Both the position numbers and the translations under genes were made by a program. From NCBI RefSeq assembly GCF_023898315.1, contig NC_064622.1, positions 181,122,178-181,186,177 on the forward strand: a stretch of 64,000 bases of DNA. Direction: 5' to 3'. This DNA comes from Schistocerca nitens (taxonomy: Eukaryota > Arthropoda > Insecta > Orthoptera > Acrididae). Positions 20,692-30,684 of the stretch are shown here, piece by piece (the stretch's first letter is position 1; each line of letters begins with the position of its first letter). The notes beneath the pieces were generated by a model that saw nothing but the letters and a program-made list of their open reading frames with translations, had not been told where the DNA came from and searched no databases.

Positions 20692-23369
20692 CAACGATCT
20701 TTTTGACAAATTTTTACACACTTGACATCTCTTGGACGATTCAACTCTTTTCTAAGGAAGTCGCGGGGCTGCAGTCCCACTGAAGGTGCTGCCAACCCTT
20801 TGGATTATGCGTGACCCCAAGTTTGGATTTGAATGCAGGATGGAACCACTAGGGATGGCTCAAAACCTTTCGACGAAATTTGTACGTGAGCCGAAGCAGA
20901 AACTGTGTTCATGCTTCTTCGGTGTGACCGTGACACGCACGTGAATGAAATGGCAAACAGTGCCTCTATGACATCCCCTGCCCCCTCCCACTACAGTAAC
21001 ACCCTTGGTGTCACTCGAGCAACTCTCTTGGAGACTTTTCAAAATGTCCGCTCACAGAGATATTCATTCACTGATCCCTAACCGCAGGCGTGACAAATAG
21101 TCCGTTCTGCATTAGTGCCTGTTGGCTACATACAAAGTCAGAGAGCTGCCGTAAGGATTGACTGTCTAGCAGAGATCGGAAGACGGATGTCCAACACAGA
21201 TGGCACTGTTGGTGTTGTCCACAAATAAACTATGTGGCTAAATCCAGTGGAAAATACTTGGTAGTTATCGTTTGGAGTCAAAAAACGTTTCTTAAGAATA
21301 ATTCACATCTTTTTGAATGGTGTTCTTACACAACTGCTGATTGTAATGAAAACAAATATAAATAATGGGTGTAGTTAAGAAGAGTAACGCATATCAAACA
21401 CATGCGAGCAAAGTTCGTTTAAGAGTTCATTAAACAGAAAATCCGCAAGCAATCAGTCAGTGCTGGCAGTACCGTTTCTCACTATTCCTCGCGACATAAA
21501 ACTAAAGTTCATTATCCTAAATAATCACAGCGGAAACAAGCAAAGTCCACTACATGCATGTCTCAATATTAACTGCAGAGCTACAGTTAAAGTCCTTGCC
21601 TGCCTCAAGTCCCACAATTAAAAGTAGAGCTCTTATGACTCCTCAAATTCAGTTAGCGATAAACATCGACGAATATTCAAGCTCAATGTAAAAGGAAAAT
21701 GTGAGCCTGGGCTCACGGAATTATTTTCTAAGTTCAACAATTGGCGCTTGAACAAAGTGTGTTGCCAGTGCTACTTCTTGACCATCTACACTGTATTAAC
21801 TGCCACCAGGAACACCTGCTGCACAATATCGCCCGAGAAAGACGAAAACCCTCTCAGATAAAAGACTGAACGCCAAAGACAAAGACCGTGTGCACGCTGA
21901 TGCACGCCCTTATATACTTTCCATGACGTTACTCTGCTCTGAATCGATGTTTTAAGTTTGAAACAATGAACACCGATCAAAACTAAGACAATTTGTACAT
22001 ATGTGCATAATATTACAATAATTCCACAATAGTTATGATCATTTTGCCACCTCTCATTTCAAAGACAATTACATAAGTTATTAGCAAAGTTGTGAAACCT
22101 GTTTACATCCAGTTTTGCAATATGGAATATTTACGGTAAAATTACAAAATACATATGGCCAGCTCGAAGCAGGTGCGCCCTGTTGCGCTCTAGATACATG
22201 TTATTTCACGAAAATGTTTTATTTTTTATCACCGCACTTCCTCAGTGGGTTCAATATAACATTTATTCATTGCCATTTCCATAAATACCCGTTTTAAGTA
22301 TTGTAGTAATTGTATGTATCCATTATCTGGGATGATTAGTTGAGGAACTACGTAACTGACGCTACTTTCATTCTACATGGAGGATTTATCGCTGTGGCAC
22401 AGTTGCATGTGTATACTGTATTTCATAAAATCACGTGTAGCCTTTGAGATGCCATGAGATTTTTAAATGCAACCTATTGTGGTGTTTTGTGAGGTCCACA
22501 ACTTTCATTGGATACTTCATATGATGTGATAAGTCCATTGGTTCCATTATTATTAATTTCTATTGTCCAGCATAATATTTATAATTAAAATTTGTAACTT
22601 TTTTATGCATTATCGTACAATCTTGCTCAAAGTTGCAAAGAGCTCTTCTCTACACCACAACTTTTATGATGTATGTGCTTTTCTACTGTCATATTTTAAC
22701 AGTTGATCATAATGCAGAAATCTTGTTTACTAGATTTCTGTTCTCTTGGTGTAATCCACTGGTTTAGCCTGATTGATGACGTCTCTCACCACTTTGCTGT
22801 GTTGTTTGTGGTAGAATTCTGTATTTTACCTCTGACGGTCATCCAGGCAAGCACACTTTCGCATTTATAATATTTGTGTGAGTTTTTTCTCTAACCTACC
22901 TACTACATTATAATGATCTAAGAGCAATGTTTTCTATTAAATGCATGGGCTTTAAAGTGCTTGTGTACTACCAACCCCTAAGACCTCAAAGTGTAAGATC
23001 GTACACTAACCACGGCAATAGTGGATTTTAAAACCTCTAGTGCACCATAAGTGCTCAACATAGTACCCCTCTGTTTGGTGAGAATGACAGTATTAGCGAT
23101 CCACAGGAGTTGAAATAAATATTTCTAATTATTTCCTGTCAATAGTCTGCTGATTAAATCAATGTTTTATTTCTACAGTTAAATATGTAGAACTTTGGAA
23201 TAGTGGTGTGCCAAGACAACTGAACCACATGTAGCTAGAGGAAACAAGCAAAGATGAAAGTGAATCTATTATTAGATCATTAAGGAGTAAACAATGATTA
23301 TGAATATAAGTGCAACATGCATTACCTGTGCAGTGTGTGTCACAGGTAGGGCCAGTTTCCTGATACATT
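20692..23369. other. Unassigned 2.7-kb stretch
   Basis: Short unrecognised open frames only. On the minus strand near 21905-21915 there is a TATATAAGG sequence upstream of a TCAGTC, which could be an insect promoter or eroded LTR promoter but could equally be chance. No terminal repeats paired by eye. Confidence 0.4.
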
Positions 23370-24874
23370 GAAATACTCGTTAGGAAGATAACTTTACAAT
23401 AAATCTTAGAGATAAGGTAGACAGTTATAGGCCACTTTCTTTGCTACCATTTCAGTATTTTTGAAGACAGCAATATATAGGTGAACAGTGACACATCTCA
23501 ATAGACATAATTTCCATGCAGACTCGCAGTGTATGCTTTTGCGTGTGAGGAACTATCAGGCTAAAGGATAGGTTGAGGACATTAGGTGTTCTATTTGATT
23601 TAACCAAACCCTTTGTTTATGTGGCCGTACACAGTACCTTTGCATTAATTTGGAATATTATGATATCAGGAGAGAACAGTTCACTTTACGTGTGGAACGG
23701 ACAAGTGTTGTCCTCCGATTACCATCAAAGAGGTAACAGGTATGAGTAAAGTGGGCGCAGGTGTAAGGGATGCCAAACGGTTATGTTCTGGGTCAATTCT
23801 TTTTCATGAGTATCAATGATATGCCACTGTATATAACAGTTGACACAAAAATGTTCTCCTTGCAGTTGTTTATTGTGAAAGACGCACAAGGTCGTAACAG
23901 TGACGAAGCAGATGGAGAGGTCAGTAACATCAGCAGACGGTCTTTAGAGAATAGATTCACGCTCGACTGCAACATAACGCAAAGAATACAGTTTCTGTGA
24001 TGTTTAAAGCTTTCCCGGCGTACTGATTGTTCCATAAACAATACAGTTTCTGTCACAGAACTGTAAAAAGGAAATTTTTTGTCTGAGTATGTACAAACTA
24101 TCACTAAAGTCAGCCATTTTAAATTATTAAGACTGAGGACAGAGGGAAGGATTTCTTGGAACGGAACCGACTTTGGCCGCACGGCCGCACGGCGGTAGCA
24201 CCTGAGCCGCAGGATCTTGTGCAGAGACTCTACATTGCTACCTCTATCTTCGTTACAACAACTCCATCGTCTTCGACACTGAAACACGGAGACTTGTTTA
24301 CTTTGCTCACTTTCACTCTATTGTCTCGTTGGTGTTGTATTTTACGGCAACTCTGCACTCTCATCAAGAATATTGTAAACCCAGGAATGTGCAGTCAGAC
24401 TGATCTGTCATGCCAGTTAGCAGACTTCGTACAGGTCGTTGCACAATTATATCGGAATTCTGGTATCCCTGTAGGCCTACTCCACCAAGGTAAATGTTGA
24501 CTGCAATGTTGACTCCTCCACAAGAAGCTGCACTATACATTCAACAAACACTAGAAAGAAAAGTGATATACACCTGGATAACATTATACTAAAAGGTGTT
24601 CACTATGCTCAAAAATTGTGTGAGAAACCCCAAGTATTTACTTTCAGGTTGACACATTCCTAATCTGTGCAGGAGTTCGTCGCAGTATTTGGGAACCTTT
24701 CTCTGTAATGTGTAATTTATTCGTATATTCTCTGTATTTTAGTGTTTTCTTAAGTCTTTGTTTATGTACATTCTAATCACCATTCCGTAAACTATGTACT
24801 GACTCGTTTCATGACCAGATAGCTATGTATTACAGCTCCCACGGAATCTGATAAAAAATAAAATGCAATAAAAC
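23370..24874 (+). mobile_element. 5'-truncated non-LTR retrotransposon (Jockey-like)
   Basis: A broken RT ORF is followed by a roughly 450-bp untranslated region and an AT-rich end with ATAAAAAATAAAATGCAATAAA near 24850-24871, typical of a LINE tail. The 5' end is not sharply definable and no target duplication is resolved. Confidence 0.65.
23390..24370 (+). pseudogene. LINE reverse-transcriptase pseudogene
   Basis: DKVDSYRPLSLLPFQYF near 23415 (RT block NYRPISLLP), VLFDLTKPFVYV near 23590 (first catalytic-aspartate block, normally FDLTKAFD), then an open stretch from 23770 with NGYVLGQFFFMSINDMPLYI (normally PQGSVLGPLLFLIYINDMP), KDAQGRNSDEADGEVSNISR, and YFAHFHSIVSLVLYF near 24300 (C-terminal thumb). 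The ADDT catalytic box that should follow INDMP is lost. Frame changes separate the blocks. The order and spacing make the family call secure despite poor conservation. Confidence 0.7.
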
Positions 24875-24893
24875 GCCATGTTTCCAAAATTAA

Positions 24894-25122
24894 ATTTTCA
24901 TTCTACAGCGGAATGGCGCTGTTATGAAATTACTTGGCAGATAAAAACTGTGTGTCAGGCGCAGAGTCGAGCACCGGACATGTGTCTTTCGTGGGGAAAT
25001 GATCTGTCTATTGAGCTGGGTGACTCAGTGACTCAGTAATTTCACGAGAAATACGAAGGTCCGAGTAAGAGTCTCCGTCCGGTAAACTATTTTAATCTGC
25101 AACGAAGTTTCAAAACATAGTG
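24894..25122. repeat. Small fold-back element with tRNA-like arms
   Basis: The left side (GAAATTACTTGGCAGATAAA, then GCAGAGTCGAGCACCGGAC) and the reverse complement of the right side (GAAACTTCGTTGCAGATTAA, then CGGAGACTCTTACTCGGACC) match through the stretch equivalent to a tRNA T-arm. From memory it resembles a widespread orthopteran fold-back repeat. It is a shrunken copy of the same architecture seen at 1-777. Confidence 0.6.
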
Positions 25123-25403
25123 TACTGAACATGTTTCTATGACTGAAAAAAAAATGTTGGTATAATCACCATAACTTTTCAAATCCACTGTATCTTGGTG
25201 TGCACAGTTGTAACTCTTTAAAACAAGAAAACATTTTGTTATTCTTCCTGTTTTATGTCATCTAGAAGACACCTTACTTGCATGGCCTTCACATCCTGAA
25301 ATTACAGAAGACAGGGCCTGTTAATCCTTGTCTAGCATATTTACTGGTACCAAGAATGCAAAGAACTTCAAATAACGCATAAAACGGCTGTATCTGATGG
25401 AAA
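25123..25403. other. Unassigned stretch
   Basis: Nothing recognised between the fold-back repeat and the Tc1 remnant. Confidence 0.4.
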
Positions 25404-25915
25404 GAGGATCTGGTCATCGGGATTCAGTACTAAGCGGGATTCGTCACGAAGACAATTCTACTCCAGTTAATGAGATTCCAGGCCGAGGTCGAGTCTGGAG
25501 GCGAGACAGGGGTGGAATACCAACCTGACTATTACCATTCGTATGGCTCGATAACCATGAGTTATTATCTGTGGTACCATTTCTTTTCATAGCAGTCATC
25601 CGCGGCAGCCTTGCAGCACGGCGGTACGTAGACTATATTTTACGCTTCGTTTTGTTGCCCTTTATGGAAATCTGTCCTGGGTTTCAGCGATAGTTTCTAC
25701 TGGTTGCCTTAGTGCTTGCCGAACCCTTTCTTGGCCAGCAAGATATTCGGATCTCCTCTCAACTGAGAACTTTTGGAGCGTTATAGGCCCTCCAACCAGC
25801 TCGGTAATCTGACGATCTAATGCAATAATAGGACAGACTTTGGCTTGATATCCCTCAGAGGACATCTAACAACTCCGTCAGTGCCACGCCGAATAACTGC
25901 TTGCATAATGGCCAG
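25404..25915 (+). pseudogene. Tc1-like transposase pseudogene with an internal inversion
   Basis: On the plus strand from about 25495: VWRRDRGGIPT, then VIRGSLAARRYVDYILRF, LLPFMEICPGF, then RLWLDIPQR near 25840 and the C terminus near 25900. These are central and C-terminal Tc1 blocks. The block that should precede VWRR (W..IVF.DESRL) is present at about 25404-25487 but reads on the minus strand. The QQDNARPH region between PGF and the WPA block is eroded. The fragment is dead. No terminal repeats found. Confidence 0.65.
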
Positions 25916-27078
25916 AGGCGAATCACTGCGTTATTATCTTGCTCAGTTTGTGAATCTCTTGCTCTTGAATATATACTCCAATCGACCAGAAATTGGAATC
26001 TACTTATTTCTGTCCTATTCAGGTTATCCGTTCGTAGTGTGTCTTTTATTGTGTTAGAAAGAGAGTATTCGTATTTTCATGCGATATTTAGATGGTGGTT
26101 AGGCAGTAATGACATGTTATGAAGAAAACTGAGGTTCAGCTGACGTAAAGTTATGATTTCTTAATTCTAACAGCACTAGATAATCAAATAATTTTTTTAA
26201 AAAACTCTTTTTCCGTTCTGTACTCCACTGGGGCAGTTTGAGTTGACTTAAGTGTACCTCAGCCACAAAGGAACATCATGGCTGTTAAGCGTGAGCAATT
26301 TCATCTAAAAATGTTTGTATGATCTCGTACTTATTGTCTGAACGTAATGAATGTTTGTTGATTCGCCTGAGTGGATGAATGTTTCAAAGCGGTGATATTC
26401 AGCTGCATTAACCGCTGTGTGTGTGTGCTCTAGAAGTGTTCATGCTGTTCAATATTGCTTTATTTAACTTTTAGAGGGGCAACGTTCCACACTTCATTGT
26501 TTTCTAGTTGGTATTGTCCTCCTGAACAATGTTAATTTCAACCGCGCTCAGACCGATTGCCATTGATTAATCGTAGAGCAACTCAGCTGTTCGATTGACA
26601 CTATGGCTCGTCTCTGAATTGCAGATTTATAAATAGACGTGTACGTAGCGAGGGCACTGATTGTTTAGCAAACTTGTAGCGCGTATGTGTTGCAGAACAG
26701 AACGTATCCTCTGGATTGATTCAATTTGTCGACAACATCCGTATTAATGACACTTTAACTAAGAAGAGTACAGCCAAAAATTCCCTATCTCGGGCCTGCT
26801 AGTCGTCAGCTAATAAAGCGGTGCAGTTTTAGTCACATGATTTAACAAAGAGTAAAATATACAAATCACGATGACGTAGGTTTGTATGCTAACTCTCAAA
26901 CGAGGATGTGTGACACTTCTGAGGTAATTGCTGTGCCAGCTAAATATTTAAAAAGACTTTTAAATAGTATGAAATACGATTATGTAAGTTGTTACTATGC
27001 TAACTTTGAGACAGGTTTATGCAACACTTATAAGGTGATAACTGATCCTTTTAAAAATGTATGTTCAAATTTCCGGGT
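25916..27078. other. Unassigned stretch with a diverged duplication
   Basis: 26882-26930 and 26996-27043 are related (TATGCTAACT both times, and a shared ACACTT..AGGT pattern). The plus-strand frame 26882-27130 reads YAN..T..C.T..VI..P.K twice, 38 codons apart. No family recognised. Confidence 0.35.
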
Positions 27079-27082
27079 GTTC

Positions 27083-27775
27083 TGTAACACTCCCTTATTA
27101 TTTGGTGTATCCACTCGTTCGCGGATCTGAATAGCAGCCCACATAAGTATTAATTAATATGACCGTGTACCTAATGGGGCTGGCAATCGGATTGGACTGC
27201 TTCGGAGTTGTTACATTCCATTCTGTCCTTCTCAAATGCTGCAATAATGAACTGTCTGTTGACAAGAAGAACAACAAACGCAGCTTCACTAATCAAGACC
27301 TATATTCTTATCAAAAACACAAAGATAAGGAGACAGCCACTGCCTTCGTCATACACTGTTAATAACGGCTAATCTCAGCACAGGTTTCTTCGTTATTCAT
27401 CGTCGTCACACGCAAAATCCAATCACTGTAATCCAACACTGTAATCCAAATAATGCCGGCGCGGTAGACGCGGAATCTCAATAACGGCACACAAATATCA
27501 CTGATCACACTTGTAATTAAACTTCTTCACTTTCCCGTATAATACTAACACAAAGGGGTTAAACCGCGGCGATGGCCACTCCCTTTGACGGTAATTCTTG
27601 TACCGTAACAACTGCTGGCTTCTGCACAGCTCCCTGCCCGCCTCGCGGGAACCTACCCAACACAGCACTGACTTGACTCAACTCTCGCTCTCGCGACCTG
27701 ACACACTAATCGATAGTTGCCCTGTCGACCTGTGTGAGCGCAAACTTAGTAGTAAGGGCTTGCGGACCCCTTACA
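27083..27775. mobile_element. Solo LTR with 4-bp target duplication
   Basis: The segment begins TGTAACACTCCC and ends GGACCCCTTACA, with perfect short inverted ends (TGTAA/TTACA). GTTC at 27079-27082 repeats at 27776-27779. Length is 693 bp. No adjacent primer-binding site or gag/pol is visible, so it is a solo LTR. Orientation is not certain. Confidence 0.7.
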
Positions 27776-27899
27776 GTTCGGGATGGGATGATTTGCCTTT
27801 GTGTACATGACATTAAGCTAAGACATTGCATCAGAGATAGTTTCATAATTTTTGCGGTAGATTTCTCACACCTACGCAAAATAAGTATATACACGTTAA

Positions 27900-28654
27900 A
27901 GAGGCAGGACGTCAAACGAGCCGACTTGGAGCAGGACAGACACTACAGGACATTTTAAATTACACTATCTATATTTTTGCAAATAAATTCATAAAGCTTT
28001 GTCAGAATGACCAGGAAGGATTCAGGATTCACACTCATAGCAGTGAAAGTTCAAACATTTAAAAATATAATTCCCATTACATGTGAAATTTCATCATTTT
28101 TTCACTTACTATTGGCTGTATTTGTTGCTATACATACACTTTTCTTCATAAGTAAGAGAGATTCTTCGATGAATTTTGCACAGCATCAAACCATACATAC
28201 AGGTGTATGAAACTCTAGAATTTTCCAAATCTGTTAAAAACTGTGGTAGAAATTGAACTATAAAATTTGAGATTTTTCTAAACATGAAGTTTAAAATGTA
28301 ACAGTTCATTCATTTTTTCATAAATTAAATAAATTCTAGAGTTTCATACACCTGTAAGTATGTTTTGTATGCTGCGCAAAATTCATCGAAGAATATCTCT
28401 TACTTGTGAAGAAAAGTATACCTATAGCAACAAAAGTGAAAAAGTGATGAAATTTCACATGCAAAAAAAAAAAAAAAATATTTTGTTATTTTTTTGAAAT
28501 TCCTCTGCTATAAGTGTGTATCCTGAATCCTTACTGGTCATGCTGACAAAGTTTTACGAATTTATTTGCAAAAGTATAGACACTGTAAATAAAAATATCC
28601 TTTGGTGTAGTAGCGCTCCTGCTCCAAGTCGGCCCGTTTTACGTCCTACCTACC
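27900..28654. mobile_element. MITE-like fold-back element with ~310-bp inverted arms
   Basis: 27900-28215 and 28335-28654 are inverted copies throughout, with shared landmarks GCCGACTTGGAGCAGGA, TTTGCAAATAAATTC, TGACCAG..AGGATTCAGGAT and AGGTGTATGAAACTCTAGAA. About 120 bp separates the arms. TTAA lies immediately outside both ends (27896-27899 and 28655-28658), compatible with a piggyBac-type target site. It has no coding capacity and a 16-A run in the right arm. Confidence 0.75.
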
Positions 28655-29137
28655 TTAAGCTGGTAAATACTCCTCCGCTTGTGAGTTGTTAATAGAGGAA
28701 AATTTTTAGTTTTCCAATTCAGAAAGTAACATGTTGAAAATATCCTCCATTTGCTTCTACACATTCCAGGTGGTTATAATTAAAGTGAATCTACTCACGC
28801 TGATCCATTGTGTGCTGTTATTATTGTATGGCAGCGAAACTTGATTGATACGCTAATGCGTTAATGCGGAACCAATTTTTCACTGGAAAAAATTAGTTCC
28901 AATTTTGGCCATCACACGCACATCTGGCACTGTGAATGCAAGAAAGACATAGCAATGTTTCCATACATAATGGATCAGGAACGGGAAGTGGGCAATAATG
29001 GGCAACTAAATGAGAAAGGCATAATACTGATTTTATTATTAATCGCTATGATCAACAGTTGCTCACACCAGTCCTGGTGAAATCTGACCAACGTGGTACT
29101 GTGTACTGGATTTCAGATCAGTTAGAGACCGAACATG

Positions 29138-30080
29138 TCATTGGCAAACGCGTTCTTTTAGATATCCCCAAGGCCAAAAGTCAGACGGATTCATATCACG
29201 TAACTCTGCAGGCCATGCATTTGGAAATCTAACTAGATCTTTCACTGGGTGAAAGATATGAGTTCGTACTCTATATTGCACCGAGCGGTCTAAGGCGCTG
29301 CAGTCATGGACTGTGCGGCTGCTCCCGGCGGACATTCGAGTCCTCCCTCGGGCATGGGTGTGTGTGTTTGTCCTTAGGATAATTTAGGTTAAGTAGTGTG
29401 TAAGCTTAGGGACTGACGACCTTAGCAGTTAAGTCCCATAAGATTTCACACACATTTCCATTTTCCATATTGCACGAAAACAGTGGTTTCCACACTGTTG
29501 CGCTCCTCCAAAGCAGGAATCACAGGCTGTGCAAGGAGTTCTCGAAAACGTGCAAATGTCACGGTACAACTGACAGACACTCAGGGTGTATTCTCTTCAA
29601 AGAATAACGGACCGAGAAGAAAGGTACTCGTGAGTACACACTCCAACGTCACATATGGCGGCTGCAATGGCTCTTCGTGCACCATACACGGTTTAACAGT
29701 ACCCCAAATTCGGCAGTTTAGTGTATTCACTGAACCGTGTAGTGTAAAACAAGCCTCTTCACACCATAGAGCACTGGCTGGCCACATGTCATCAACTTCG
29801 ATCGGTGCCGAAAACCAAAGAGCAAGTTCAGAACGTTGCTCATGATCGTGAGGTTTCCGTTTGCTGCATCGTCCGGCTACTGTATGCGTCCCAGTGTAAA
29901 TAGACTGCCAAACTTCCTGTACTGTTGACCATGCAATGTACAATTCTCATGGCACTGCACGAGCACCAGCGCTGCCCGGGGCACAACCTCGTCAATAAGT
30001 TCCACAGAGATAAGACGACTTCCTCCTGCAGGTGCCGCGCCAAGCACACCTGTGTTTTCGGATTTCATTATCATCTTCTT
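29138..30080 (-). pseudogene. IS630-like transposase pseudogene
   Basis: Minus-strand blocks in order: KPHDHEQRSELALWF and APIEVDDMWPASALWCEEAC near 29800, FTLHGSVNTLNCRIWGTVKP, LGPLFFEEN near 29600, VIPALEERN near 29510, then across the SINE HIFHPVKDLVRFPNAWPAEL and NPSDFWPWGYLKERV ending near 29140. This is an insect DDE family related to Tc1/mariner. The usual LWTDEAHF reads LWCEEACF and the FMQDGAPPH block reads FVQYRVRTH, so at least one, probably two, catalytic aspartates are lost. The N-terminal helix-turn-helix that the related fragment at 42984-43274 preserves is not readable here. Confidence 0.75.
29282..29466 (+). mobile_element. tRNA-derived SINE, family B
   Basis: It starts CGAGCGGTCTAAGGCGCTGC (5' head truncated) with B box GAGTCCTCCCTCGGGCATGG, body TTGTCCTTAGGATAATTTAG and an end in ACACACATTT. 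A perfect 9-bp duplication (ATATTGCAC) lies at 29273-29281 and 29467-29475, splitting the transposase FVQ codons. Confidence 0.9.
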
Positions 30081-30473
30081 TAAGCCATTTCAGGACACCG
30101 AGACTCTCTCAGACCTTTCAGTCGACGATACTCTATCATTGTAGCGCTGTAATTGCTGCCGTTAACATAAAACAGCTCACTATCGGCGCACGTTCTCTCA
30201 TCTCGATAGCCATACTGTTTACTCAGTATGCGGCTTGTGAAATGACAACGTGGATGTCACACAAGCAGTTCAGAGTGCCAGATTTGCACCTGGTAGCCAC
30301 AGCTGAAACTAGTGTTTTTTCCAGCGTAAATCATTTCCTCATTATCTTATTAGAATATCTACCAAGTTTCGCTAACATACGTTTAATAACAGCTCACATT
30401 AGAGATAGTGAGTAAATTCACATTAATTATAACCATCGGATACGTGGACAGTGCCAAATGGTCTCCATTGTTT

Positions 30474-30672
30474 GCCGGCCGAAGTGGCCGTGCGGTTAAA
30501 GGCGCTGCAGTCTGGAACCGCAAGACCGCTACGGTCGCAGGTTCGAATCCTGCCTCGGGCATGGATGTTTGTGATGTCCTTAGGTTAGTTAGGTTTAACT
30601 AGTTCTAAGTTCTAGGGTACTAATGACCTCAGCAGTTGAGTCCCATAGTGCTCAGAGCCATTTGAACCATTT
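30474..30672 (+). mobile_element. tRNA-derived SINE, family A
   Basis: Head GCCGGCCGAAGTGGCCGTGC, B box, full body and tail. A perfect 12-bp duplication (TCTCCATTGTTT) lies at 30462-30473 and 30673-30684. It inserted only 38 bp beyond the end of the IS630-like element. Confidence 0.93.
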
Positions 30673-30684
30673 TCTCCATTGTTT

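Larger units (their letters stand above)
28771..30435 (-). mobile_element. IS630/Tc-type DNA transposon with terminal repeats, SINE-interrupted
   Basis: TGGTTATAATTAAAGTGAAT at 28771 is mirrored by its near-complement ending at 30435 (ATTCACATTAATTATAACCA). The transposase between them reads on the minus strand. Without the SINE the element is about 1.47 kb. A TA duplication is not visible at the ends. Confidence 0.75.

Noticed and set aside
25662-25865. Minus-strand ORF with a gag-like look (67 codons)
   Set aside because: It is the antisense of the Tc1-like transposase blocks that read on the plus strand here, so the apparent similarity is a by-product.
29483-29845. Plus-strand ORF of 120 codons
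   Set aside because: It is antisense to the IS630-like transposase, whose minus-strand blocks (VNTLNCRIWGTV and others) are recognisable.
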